This document shows, one piece after another, positions 34,476 to 42,585 of a stretch of 64,000 nucleotides of DNA. Source of the stretch: Pyxidicoccus xibeiensis (lineage in GTDB: Bacteria; Myxococcota; Myxococcia; Myxococcales; Myxococcaceae); assembly GCF_024198175.1 (NCBI RefSeq), contig NZ_JAJVKV010000001.1:558001-622000 (forward strand), read 5' to 3'. A model generated the notes under the pieces. It was not told the origin of the DNA, did not search any database, and saw only the letters and a program-made list of their open reading frames with translations. A program made the translations under genes and the position numbers. Every line of letters begins with the position of its first letter. Positions within the stretch are counted from its first letter, which is position 1.

Positions 34476-35399
34476 ATGTCCCTCCTCAGGCTCACCTTCC
34501 TCGGCACCTCCGCCGCGCAGCCCACGCTGCACCGCAACCTGTCCGGACTCGCGGTGAAGGCGGACGCGGACCTGCTGCTCTTCGACTGCGGCGAGGGCAG
34601 CCAGCGGCAGATGGTGCGCTACGGCACCGGCTTCACCGTGGACGCGGTGTTCTTCACGCACTTCCACGCGGACCACTACCTGGGAATCATCGGCTTCTTG
34701 CGCACGCTGGGGATGATGGGCCGCACCGAGCCCGTGCGCCTGTACGGACCGCCCCCGGCGAAGCGCCTGCTGCACCAGGCCGTCCACCTGGGCGTGGAGT
34801 CGCTGTCCTTCCCCATCGAAATCCACGAGGTGAAGGACGGCGACGAGGTGCGCCGCGGCGGCTACGTCGTGCAGGCGGTGGGCGTGGACCACCGCATCAA
34901 CGCGCTGGCGTACGCCCTGGTGGAGGACGACCGGCCGGGCCGCTTCAATCTCGCGACGGCGCGGGAGCTGGGCGTGCCGGAGGGCCCCAGCTTCGGGAAG
35001 CTGCAGCGGGGCGAGCCGGTGACGCTGGAGGACGGGCGGACGGTGAAGCCGGAGGACGTGCTGGGCGCGCCGCGCCTGGGCCGCCGGCTGGTCATCTCCG
35101 GGGACACGCGGCCCTGCGCCTCGGTGGTGAAGGCGGCGAAGGACGCGGACCTCCTCGTCCACGAGTCCACCTTCTCCGACGACGAGCAGGAGCGGGCGCT
35201 GGAGACGCGCCACTCCACGGCGCGCGAGGCGGCGCGGGTGGCGAGGGAGGCGGGCGCGCGGCGGCTGGTGCTCACCCACCTGTCCAGCCGCCACGACACC
35301 GAGCCCGCGAGGCTGCTCGCGCAGGCCCGCGAGGAATACAAAGGGCCCGTGGAGGTCGCCTTCGACGGGCTGACGGTGGAGCTGCCGCTGCGCGACTGA
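34476..35399 (+). CDS. rnz: Ribonuclease Z (tRNA 3' processing endonuclease)
   Basis: 307 residues, normal for bacterial RNase Z. It cleaves tRNA precursors after the discriminator base. The metallo-beta-lactamase zinc motif THFHADH is at residues 61-67 (His62, His64, Asp66, His67), with further ligands in VGVDHRI, ISGDTRPC and LTHLSSRHD. The N-terminal FLGTSAAQPT and the PRLGRRL region before SGDT are typical RNase Z features; the exosite insertion lies between. The ATG at 34476 is the only start keeping the FLGT strand near the N-terminus. It is divergent from the DUF2293 gene. Confidence 0.95.
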   Translation: MSLLRLTFLGTSAAQPTLHRNLSGLAVKADADLLLFDCGEGSQRQMVRYGTGFTVDAVFFTHFHADHYLGIIGFLRTLGMMGRTEPVRLYGPPPAKRLLHQAVHLGVESLSFPIEIHEVKDGDEVRRGGYVVQAVGVDHRINALAYALVEDDRPGRFNLATARELGVPEGPSFGKLQRGEPVTLEDGRTVKPEDVLGAPRLGRRLVISGDTRPCASVVKAAKDADLLVHESTFSDDEQERALETRHSTAREAARVAREAGARRLVLTHLSSRHDTEPARLLAQAREEYKGPVEVAFDGLTVELPLRD

Positions 35400-35441
35400 A
35401 GACGCCAGCGCGCGCGGCGGCGGCTCACCGGCTGCCGCAGA

Positions 35442-35966
35442 CTACTCGAGCTTCTCGGCCTGGGCCTTCAGCGCGTTGGCGGACTCGCTGTCCACCTTCT
35501 GGATGAGCTCCCACTCCAGCTCCTCGTCGCGGTTGAAGTTGCCGGTGTCGGTGCGGGGGGCCGCGTCGTTGACCTCGGTGCGGCGGCCGGTGGTGTTGTC
35601 GGCGCCGCGCGACTCGGTGGAGATGCGCTTCCAGTACTCGAGCGAGCACTGGCCGGGGCCCTTCTGGATGCCGCGCACGAGGTAGGCCACGTAGGTGGTG
35701 CCCAGAGAGGATGGGGCGCCCTCCATCTTGAACTCGGTGGAGGCCTCGAAGCCCTCCTTGCCGGCCCGGAAGGAGTAGCCCCGCTCCTTCAGCAGGGCGA
35801 GGGCCTGGGGCCACACCTCGGCGATGGGCTTGCGGTAGACGTGCTCGCGGGCCTTGTCGTGCAGGAAGGCCTCGCGGCGGCGGCCGGCACAGCCCGCGGT
35901 GGTGAAGGAGACGGCGACCAGCATCAGGAGGGCGGCGGCGCCGCGACGGGACATCGACAGGTTCAT
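35442..35966 (-). CDS. Lipoprotein of unknown function
   Basis: 174 residues. Signal peptide MNLSMSRRGAAALLMLV with lipobox TAGC (Cys26). The mature part begins with a basic segment, then a mixed alpha/beta region (HVYRKPIAEVWPQALALLKE and FEASTEFKME) resembling small outer-membrane lipoproteins of the type that unfold as NLPA/BamC-like domains, but I cannot assign it. The C-terminus is a charged helix with many Glu and Lys. The ATG at 35966 has GGAG about eleven bases upstream. It converges on RNase Z. Confidence 0.72.
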   Translation of the reverse strand: MNLSMSRRGAAALLMLVAVSFTTAGCAGRRREAFLHDKAREHVYRKPIAEVWPQALALLKERGYSFRAGKEGFEASTEFKMEGAPSSLGTTYVAYLVRGIQKGPGQCSLEYWKRISTESRGADNTTGRRTEVNDAAPRTDTGNFNRDEELEWELIQKVDSESANALKAQAEKLE

Positions 35967-36123
35967 TGCTCAGGACTCCACGGGAGTGTGAGGTGCGCAA
36001 CCATCCCTCACCCTGGCTCCCGTCGCCAAGTGCCCCCTGGGATTGGTTGCCAGGCGCAAGTGTTCCGCCCACGCTCCGGGTGTGGCCGCGCGGCGGAAGC
36101 CGTGCACATGATGGGGCCCTGCG

Positions 36124-36894
36124 ATGATTCCCATCAGTGACGACAACCCGACCCTGCGCACCCCCGTGGTGACGTACCTGCTGCTCGGCGCCGTCTTCTT
36201 CGTCTGGGTGGTCATCCAGGGGGCGGGGCTGGACGAGTACCGGCTGGCGGAGAGCGTGTGCGAGTACGGCCTCATCCCGATGGAGCTGACGGGCCGCGCG
36301 GAGCTCGGGTTCATCCTGAAGCTGGCGGACGGCATCTCCTGCGGGGTGGACGCCGACGTCTTCAACCGCCTCACGCCCATCACCTCCATGTTCCTGCATG
36401 GCGGGTGGATGCACCTCATCGGCAACTGCCTGTTCCTCTGGGTCTTCGGCAACAACGTCGAGGACAGCATGGGGCGCTTGCGCTTCATCCTCTTCTACCT
36501 GCTGTGCGGCGTGGCCGCGGCGGTGGCGCACATGGCGGTGGACCCCGTGTCGCCCATTCCGACGGTGGGGGCCTCCGGCGCCATCTCCGGCGTCATGGGC
36601 GCCTACCTGGTGCTCTATCCGCGCGTGCGGGTGAACATGCTGTTCATCCTCTTCATCTTCATCCAAATCATCCCGGTGCCCGCCTGGGCGGTGCTGCTGT
36701 GGTGGTTCGTGGTGCAGGTGGTCAGCGGGCTGCCGCAGCTGATGTCCATGCCCGAGGTGGCCAGCGGCGTGGCCTTCTGGGCGCACATCGGCGGCTTCGT
36801 GGCGGGCGTGGTGCTCATCAAGCTGTTCCAGAACCCGCGCTACACCGCCCAGCGCACGTCGTGGAGGCACCGGCTGCACCCGGACCATCCCTGA
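36124..36894 (+). CDS. Rhomboid-family intramembrane serine protease
   Basis: 256 residues with six to seven membrane helices. The catalytic dyad is visible: Ser151 in GASG (residues 149-152) and His221 in WAHIGG. The family FLHGGWMHLIGN loop (residues 90-101) that forms part of the active site is also present, with the usual His and Asn. Rhomboids cut substrate proteins within the membrane. The ATG at 36124 is the first; residues before the first helix are few, as usual. Substrate unknown. An independent gene between divergent and co-directional neighbours. Confidence 0.93.
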   Translation: MIPISDDNPTLRTPVVTYLLLGAVFFVWVVIQGAGLDEYRLAESVCEYGLIPMELTGRAELGFILKLADGISCGVDADVFNRLTPITSMFLHGGWMHLIGNCLFLWVFGNNVEDSMGRLRFILFYLLCGVAAAVAHMAVDPVSPIPTVGASGAISGVMGAYLVLYPRVRVNMLFILFIFIQIIPVPAWAVLLWWFVVQVVSGLPQLMSMPEVASGVAFWAHIGGFVAGVVLIKLFQNPRYTAQRTSWRHRLHPDHP

Positions 36895-36976
36895 GCTTGG
36901 CCGCCACCGCCGACTGAGCCAGAGTGTCGCGCCGCCGCCCCGGGGGTGGGGCGTTCCCAGACAGGTGCGAGACACG

Positions 36977-38680
36977 ATGCTGCGACGACTCGGTGGACTC
37001 TTCGGTGCGGTGCTGCTGCTCACGGGCGTGGCCGGCTGTGCGCGGCGCGCCCCGGAACCCGGCCCCGGCGCTCCGGGCACCACGGTGTACGTGGCCAGCC
37101 GCGTGCGGACGCTGGACCCGGCCCGGCCGGTGGCCGAGGCGCTCGCGGTGAGGGACGGGAAGGTGCTCGCCACGGGCACCCGGGACGAGGTGCTGGCCGC
37201 GGCCGGCGAGGGCGCGCGCGTGGTGGACCTGGGCACCGCCACCCTGGTGCCGGGCCTCACCGACGCGCACGGCCACCTGGCGGGGCTGGGCAGTGGCCTC
37301 GTGACGGTGGACCTGGAGGGCGCGGCCACCCGCGAGGAGGCGCTGGAGCGCGTGGCGAAGGCGCCCCAGACGGCGTACCAGGGCGAGTGGCTGCTGGGCC
37401 AGGGCTGGGACCAGAACGACTGGCCGGAGAAGGCCTTCCCCACGCGCGCGGACCTGGACGCGAAACACCCGAAGACGCCCGTGGCGCTCAGCCGCGTGGA
37501 CGGGCACGCGCTGTGGGTCAACAGCGAGGCGCTGCGGCGCGCGCGCATCACCCGCGACTCCAGGGACCCGGCCGGCGGCCGCATCCTGCGCGGTCCCGAC
37601 GGCGAGCCCACCGGCATCCTGGTGGACAACGCCATGGGGTTGATTGCCGCGGTGATGCCGCCCCCCACCGACGCGCAGCACGAGGCGCAGCTCGCCGCGG
37701 CGCTCGCCCGCGGCGCCCAGGCGGGGCTCACCGGCGTGCACGACGCGGGCATGGACCTGCGCACCTTCCGCCTGTTCCAGCGCTGGGACCAGGAGGGGAA
37801 GCTGCCGCTGCGCGTCTACGCCATGGCGGACGGGCAGATGAGCGACTCCCAGGAGTACCTGCGGGAGGGGCCCTTCCAGGGGAAGCTGCTGACGCTGCGC
37901 GCGGTGAAGTTCAGCGCGGACGGCGCGCTGGGCAGCCGCGGCGCCGCGCTGCACGAGGACTACAGCGACGAGCCGGGGCACCGCGGCCTGCTGCTGCTGT
38001 CCCCCGAGGAGTACGACAGGCGCGTGCGCGCCTTCCTCGCCAGGGGCTTCCAGGTGTGCACGCATGCCATTGGCGACCGGGCCAACACGCTGGTGCTGGA
38101 CACGCTCATCAAGGCCGTGGAGGCCACGGGGAAGAAGGACGGCCGGCACCGCGTGGAGCACGCGCAGGTGATGCGGCTGGAGGACATCGACCGGCTGGGC
38201 AAGCACGGCTTCGTCGCCAGCGTGCAGCCCACGCATGCCACCAGTGACATGCCGTGGGCGGAGGTGCGCGTGGGGCCGGAGCGCATCCGCGGCGCCTACG
38301 CGTGGCAGCGGCTGAAGGCGTCCGGCGCGGTGCTGGCCCTGGGCAGCGACTTCCCGGTGGAGCGCCCGGACGTGCTCAACGGGCTGTACGCGGCGCGCAC
38401 GCGGCAGGACGCCAGCGGCCAGCCCCAGGCCGGGTGGTACGCCGACCAGCGGCTCAGCGGCCAGGAGGCCCTGGAGGGCTTCACCGTGGGCGCCGCCTAC
38501 GCGTCCTTCTCCGAGGACCGGCGCGGCCGGCTGGTGCCCGGCATGGACGCGGACTTCGTCGCACTCTCCGTGGACCCGGTGGACGCGCCCCCGGCCGAGC
38601 TGCCCCGGGGCCAGGTGCTCCTGACGGTGGTCGCCGGCTCGGAGGTCTACCGCGCCCCCGGGCGCCAGGCCCTTCCCTAG
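36977..38680 (+). CDS. Amidohydrolase-family lipoprotein (YtcJ-like)
   Basis: 567 residues. Lipobox VAGC (Cys17) shows it is exported and acylated, which is uncommon for this enzyme family. The amidohydrolase 3/YtcJ fold is clear: VPGLTDAHGHL gives the first zinc His pair, GQGWDQNDWP and SRVDGHALWVNS are family signatures, then VKFSADGALGSRGAAL (Lys/Asp), CTHAIGDRAN, RVEHAQV and LGSDFPVE with the metal ligands. It hydrolyses amide or ester bonds, substrate unknown. The ATG at 36977 is chosen; a GTG four codons upstream (36965) is possible. A hairpin terminator follows. Confidence 0.88.
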   Translation: MLRRLGGLFGAVLLLTGVAGCARRAPEPGPGAPGTTVYVASRVRTLDPARPVAEALAVRDGKVLATGTRDEVLAAAGEGARVVDLGTATLVPGLTDAHGHLAGLGSGLVTVDLEGAATREEALERVAKAPQTAYQGEWLLGQGWDQNDWPEKAFPTRADLDAKHPKTPVALSRVDGHALWVNSEALRRARITRDSRDPAGGRILRGPDGEPTGILVDNAMGLIAAVMPPPTDAQHEAQLAAALARGAQAGLTGVHDAGMDLRTFRLFQRWDQEGKLPLRVYAMADGQMSDSQEYLREGPFQGKLLTLRAVKFSADGALGSRGAALHEDYSDEPGHRGLLLLSPEEYDRRVRAFLARGFQVCTHAIGDRANTLVLDTLIKAVEATGKKDGRHRVEHAQVMRLEDIDRLGKHGFVASVQPTHATSDMPWAEVRVGPERIRGAYAWQRLKASGAVLALGSDFPVERPDVLNGLYAARTRQDASGQPQAGWYADQRLSGQEALEGFTVGAAYASFSEDRRGRLVPGMDADFVALSVDPVDAPPAELPRGQVLLTVVAGSEVYRAPGRQALP

Positions 38681-38731
38681 CCAGTCAGGCCATCAAACAG
38701 CAGCCCCACTGGATGGACTACTGCCCCCCCT

Positions 38732-38770
38732 GCCGGCGGAAGCGATTCACGGGCAGCTATTTCCGCCGGC
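38732..38770 (+). terminator. Hairpin after the amidohydrolase gene
   Basis: GCCGGCGGAA (38732-38741) pairs perfectly with TTCCGCCGGC (38761-38770) over 19 bases, followed by TTGTAG. It is 52 bases past the stop. Confidence 0.5.
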
Positions 38771-38854
38771 TTGTAGGGTGCTCTAGCATACAGATCCACC
38801 GCCATTCCCTGGACGGACTCTCCAGTCCACGGCTGGCGTGGGGGGCCTCGAACC

Positions 38855-39424
38855 GTGACATCATCCCTGTCGGGCGTGCATTACAAAGGCTTTACCGTCC
38901 AGAACCTGCTGGCCTACGTGCATGAGCGGTTTGGTGACGAGACGGCCCGAATGGCCGTCGAAGCCCTCCCGCCAGAGCTGCGGACCCACACCGACCCGCG
39001 CACGACGCTCGCGGTGGGGTGGGTCCCGGTGGAGGCGTACTTCGGCATCGTCCAGGCCGTGGTGGACCAGCACTTCGAGGGCAACCCCGCGGGTGCGCAG
39101 ACGATTGGCTACGAAGTCACCCTGCGGGACATCCACTCCATCTTCAAGATGGTGCTGCGCTTCACCACGCCGACCATGGTGCTGGGGATGGCGCGGCGCA
39201 TGTGGCGCTCGTACTGCGACCAGGGTGAGCTGCTGCACGCGGAGGAGAACGGCACGGGCGTGCTGACGCTGCGCCAGTTCTCCTACCAGACGCCGGTGTC
39301 GCTCAACGAGCTGGCGGGAGGCTTCCGCGCGTACCTGGAGTGCTCGAGCGCGAAGAACCCGCGCGTGGAGGTCATCCCCCCCACCGCCGACGGCTCCCTG
39401 CGCTGGCGCATCATCTCCGGGTAG
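38855..39424 (+). CDS. Conserved hypothetical protein, DUF2378- or haem-NO-binding-like fold
   Basis: 189 residues. The layout (an N-terminal helix pair YKGFTVQNLLAYVHERFGDE, a middle region, then LRFTTPTMVLGMARRMWRSYCDQG and a C-terminal beta segment that ends YLECSSAKN...LRWRIISG) recalls both DUF2378 proteins and haem-NO-binding sensor domains. The resemblance is by pattern only. A conserved distal His for haem is not evident. The GTG at 38855 is the best start (a G-rich ribosome binding site upstream). No operon partner. Confidence 0.55.
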   Translation: MTSSLSGVHYKGFTVQNLLAYVHERFGDETARMAVEALPPELRTHTDPRTTLAVGWVPVEAYFGIVQAVVDQHFEGNPAGAQTIGYEVTLRDIHSIFKMVLRFTTPTMVLGMARRMWRSYCDQGELLHAEENGTGVLTLRQFSYQTPVSLNELAGGFRAYLECSSAKNPRVEVIPPTADGSLRWRIISG

Positions 39425-39651
39425 CCGGGGCCCGTCGCCGCTCCGGCCCGGGTCGCCGCGTCCGCCTCGCGACCTTCCGGGCCGAGGCCTCTGTACCCCC
39501 CACGTTCCAGCGGGGTGACGGCCGAGCCAACAGTTGCGGTGAAGTGGCGGATGAAGCGTTGTGTCTTGAATCCATGGCAGGGGGTGTGGCACACGCCCGC
39601 CACCCTTCCGGACGACCCTCAGCCCGTCCCACTCCCCCCAGGAAGTGCGAA

Positions 39652-40887
39652 ATGCTTCGCAAGCTCGTGTTGTCGTCGCTGCTGGCCCCCGTGCTGGCCA
39701 TCGGCGCGTGCGGCCCCGCCCTGGAGGAGTCCGGGGAGCCGCCGCACGTCGGTGAGAGCGCGCAGCCCGTGCTGTACGCGCCCCCGGTGCCCGCGAGCGG
39801 CAACATCCTGGACAGCACGGCCTACATGGGCCGCGTGGAGCTGGGCAGCGCGGTGCAGACGCGCTTCACCACCCACCCCCAGTACCTGTCGTTCGGCTTC
39901 AGCGTGCGTCCGGGCGCGCAGGTGAAGCTGGAAGTCACGCACCTGGGCAGCAGCATGTACCTGGACACGGGCCTGTTCGTGTACGGGCCGCGCCGGGCGG
40001 ACGGCAGCTACGGCACGCTGGCGGTGGCCCAGGACGACGACGCGGGCTACGGGCAGCTCAGCAAGGTGGCCGCGCTGGCGCTGGCGCAGGGCGGGGACTA
40101 CCTGGCCGTGGTGAGCACCGGCACCGGCGCGGGCAAGCAGTTCCGCCTGCAACTGGACTGCCTCAACGGCGCGTGTGCTCCCGCGGTGGACCCGGCGCTG
40201 TACGCCACGTGCGACCTCCCGGTGGCCACCCGCCTCGAGGAGTGCGTCGAGGGCACGGTGGAGGAGTACGGCGTGTCCCTGGCCAGCGCGTATGACCTCT
40301 GCACGGGCCCGGATGACGCGCACGCCGCCTACATGGACGTGTGCGACGGGAGCGCCGCGGCGCCTGCCTGGTGCACGGGCGGCGAGTCGCAATTCACCCA
40401 GCGGATGTGGCCGGTGTGCCAGGAGCACTACCTGCACTACTACGGCCTCTACACGCTGGCGCTGGCCCCCATGACGGTGCCGGCCACGCTGCAGGCGGAC
40501 GTGGCCGCCGCCAACGCGCAGTGCGGCAACTGGTGCACCAGCCGGCTGGAGACCTTCACCTTCGCGTGGACGTCCACCGCGGCGCCCCGCCTGGACAAGG
40601 TGGCCGAGGCCTACCTCTCCGCACCTGAGTACCGCGACCACCGCTACAGCTACTCGGGCGAGCTGACGTTCAGCCAGTTCGCGGACGACGTGTCGATGTT
40701 CTGGAGCGCACTGCCTCATGACTTGCTGGCCGAGCTGGCAAGCGGCACGGAGACAGTTCGCATTGCCCATTATGAATGGGATTACATGCAGGCCCCGAGT
40801 GCGATGGAGTGGAACGACCTTTACGTCGTACTCTTCCCGCAGTCGCACCGAGTAGCGGTGTTCCACAAGACGTTCTGGGAAATTTGA
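39652..40887 (+). CDS. Large lipoprotein of unknown function
   Basis: 411 residues. Lipobox AIGAC (Cys20). Residues about 55-165 form a beta-rich pre-peptidase-like region (SFGFSVRPGAQVKLEV, then YLDTGLFVYGP). Residues 170-300 contain ten or so cysteines in pairs (CLNGAC, CDLPVA, CDGSAAAPAWC, CGNWCTS) that probably form disulfides. The C-terminus is mixed. No catalytic motif recognised. The ATG at 39652 has AGGAAG upstream. Two strong hairpins follow, the second with a T-run, so transcription ends cleanly. Confidence 0.72.
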   Translation: MLRKLVLSSLLAPVLAIGACGPALEESGEPPHVGESAQPVLYAPPVPASGNILDSTAYMGRVELGSAVQTRFTTHPQYLSFGFSVRPGAQVKLEVTHLGSSMYLDTGLFVYGPRRADGSYGTLAVAQDDDAGYGQLSKVAALALAQGGDYLAVVSTGTGAGKQFRLQLDCLNGACAPAVDPALYATCDLPVATRLEECVEGTVEEYGVSLASAYDLCTGPDDAHAAYMDVCDGSAAAPAWCTGGESQFTQRMWPVCQEHYLHYYGLYTLALAPMTVPATLQADVAAANAQCGNWCTSRLETFTFAWTSTAAPRLDKVAEAYLSAPEYRDHRYSYSGELTFSQFADDVSMFWSALPHDLLAELASGTETVRIAHYEWDYMQAPSAMEWNDLYVVLFPQSHRVAVFHKTFWEI

Positions 40888-40914
40888 GTCAACGCGCTAC
40901 GAACCCGCGTTGAC
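40888..40914 (+). terminator. First of two hairpins after the 39652 gene
   Basis: GTCAACGCG (40888-40896) pairs perfectly with CGCGTTGAC (40906-40914). It begins directly after the TGA stop. Confidence 0.6.
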
Positions 40915-40918
40915 CTGT

Positions 40919-40964
40919 GACGCCGGTGCCTTTCTCCTGGTGGGGGCACCGGCGTCATTTTTTT
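40919..40964 (+). terminator. Strong Rho-independent terminator
   Basis: GACGCCGGTGCC (40919-40930) pairs perfectly with GGCACCGGCGTC (40945-40956), a 12-bp stem, followed by A and seven Ts (40958-40964). Confidence 0.95.
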
Positions 40965-41459
40965 CTACGGCCTGTGCTCGGCGCGCAGCTCGCGCATCCG
41001 GGCAATCAGCGGCCTGAGGAACTCCGGCTGCTGCCGCGGATCCACGGCGGTCACCAGGCTCGCCCACCCGTTGCACTCGTAGAACAGGGAGTAGCGGCCC
41101 TGGTCGACGCAGTCAGGGCACCCGTACACGTGCTCCCACCGCTGGGTGAAGGCGTCCGCGAGCAGGGCCTCCAGGGCGCCCTGCTCCTCCGCCGAGAGCG
41201 CGAAGGGGAACTTCGACTCGGGCCCGTCCAGCGTCTTCCGGTCCGCCCACGCCACGTAGCCAAGCCCCGCGGAGGAGACCTCGACGCGGGTGTAGCAGTC
41301 ATCCTCGCATTCACCGTACGACTCCTCGTAGGTGAGCACGAACTGCTCGCAGACCCGAGGCTCCTGCAGCGCCAGCGTGTCCTTCACCGGCTCCCTCTCC
41401 GGCCGGTCCGAACCACATCCCGCCGCCAGCACCGCTGCCGCGATTGCCCAGTACCGCAT
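40965..41459 (-). CDS. Small lipoprotein of unknown function
   Basis: 164 residues. Signal MRYWAIAAAVLAAGC with the acyl Cys at residue 15. The mature part is acidic, with several cysteines (VCEQF, GECEDDCY, YGCPDC, YECNG) that could form disulfides or a metal site. The ATG at 41459 has GGGAGG about seven bases upstream. It is the last gene after the DUF4139-C45 pair on this strand, 87 bases downstream of them. Family not recognised. Confidence 0.7.
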   Translation of the reverse strand: MRYWAIAAAVLAAGCGSDRPEREPVKDTLALQEPRVCEQFVLTYEESYGECEDDCYTRVEVSSAGLGYVAWADRKTLDGPESKFPFALSAEEQGALEALLADAFTQRWEHVYGCPDCVDQGRYSLFYECNGWASLVTAVDPRQQPEFLRPLIARMRELRAEHRP

Positions 41460-41546
41460 GCTGCACCTCCCCATGGGTGGCCCCCGGGGGGAGGCTAGCA
41501 CCGCGTCACGGAGCCTCGGAAAAGCCGTTGCAATCCGTGCGCGGGT

Positions 41547-42581
41547 TCACGGAGCCGTACGGCCCGTCAGCCAGTGTGAGGTCCACGTGCCGTGGGCGGG
41601 CTCGCCCCAGCACACCCGCACCTCGCCGGACGTCGGGTCCGCCACGAAGCCGGCGAGGGTGCGCTCCCGGCAGATGCTGTCCGGGAAGCCCTGCCGGTCC
41701 GCGAGGATGCGCTGGACCCCGTCCAGCGCCAGCCCCGGTTGCACCAGGCGCTTCCCGCTCGCGAGGCGCGGAAGCGAGTCTGCCTGCGGGGTGCCCGCCG
41801 CCGTCGCCAGCACCGGGTCCAGGAAGTGGTTGGTGTGCACCCACGCCCCCTCGCGCGAGGCGTCGGTGACGACCATCCGCGTGGAGGTCAGCTCCACGTT
41901 GACCACCCGGCCGCCCTGCACGAGCACGCAGTTGCCGCTGCCCCCGCGCGGCGTGGCGGCGAGGAAGTCCAGCGCGGCGTCGATGGAGGGCACGTCCAGC
42001 AGGGCCCGCGTCACGAAGTCCATGGGCAGCCCCGGCCGCGCGTCCGGGTCCGGCAGGTAGTCCATCAGCACCGCCAGCCCGTGCCCGTTCAGCGACGCGG
42101 AGCAGCCCGGCAGCGCGTACACGTAGCACAGCGACAGGAACCGGCTGCCCGCCACCATGGCGTCGAGCAGGAACACCTCGTCCACCACCGGCACCAGCGA
42201 GTCCTCGTTGTGGCCCACGAGGATGCCTCCGTGCGCACCGCGCACCGCCACGCTGGTGCAGCCGTGCGCGGCGGAGACGGGCGGCAGCCCCGCGCTGCTC
42301 AGGTACGAGAGGACCTCCAGCGGCACGTCCGCCGCGCGCGCCCACGCGCGCAATTCCGTCAGGGAGCCCGGCGTCCATCGCTCGGCCGCATCCAGCGCGG
42401 GGGCGATGCGCTCGCGCAGCGCCGCTGCGTCCAGGCCTTCCCGGGCCAGCCCCTCCAGCGCCGTGTGTACGGCCCGCTGGATGTGCGGCCGCATGGCGGT
42501 GCCCACCGCCGTCCCCAGCGCCTCGTGGCCGCCGGTGACGCGCAGGACCGGCAGCGTGGCGCCTTCCGCGACGCGAGCCAT
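41547..42581 (-). CDS. C45-family acyltransferase/peptidase (penicillin acyltransferase-like)
   Basis: 344 residues. The sequence fits the C45 Ntn-hydrolase family (isopenicillin N acyltransferase and relatives). The catalytic Cys108 follows Gly107 in AHGCTS, where the precursor cuts itself, and ILVGHNEDS is a few residues on with the conserved Asn and Asp. Other family pieces are LNGHGLAV and HTNHFLDP. Such enzymes cleave amide bonds of small molecules or peptides; penicillin itself is not implied. No signal peptide is seen, so it acts in the cytoplasm. It starts 4 bases after the DUF4139 gene stop, so the two are co-translated. Confidence 0.88.
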   Translation of the reverse strand: MARVAEGATLPVLRVTGGHEALGTAVGTAMRPHIQRAVHTALEGLAREGLDAAALRERIAPALDAAERWTPGSLTELRAWARAADVPLEVLSYLSSAGLPPVSAAHGCTSVAVRGAHGGILVGHNEDSLVPVVDEVFLLDAMVAGSRFLSLCYVYALPGCSASLNGHGLAVLMDYLPDPDARPGLPMDFVTRALLDVPSIDAALDFLAATPRGGSGNCVLVQGGRVVNVELTSTRMVVTDASREGAWVHTNHFLDPVLATAAGTPQADSLPRLASGKRLVQPGLALDGVQRILADRQGFPDSICRERTLAGFVADPTSGEVRVCWGEPAHGTWTSHWLTGRTAP

Positions 42582-42585
42582 GGGC

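Noticed and set aside
41547..42581. A beta-lactam biosynthesis gene
   Set aside because: C45 enzymes act on many small amides and no other beta-lactam pathway gene is nearby.
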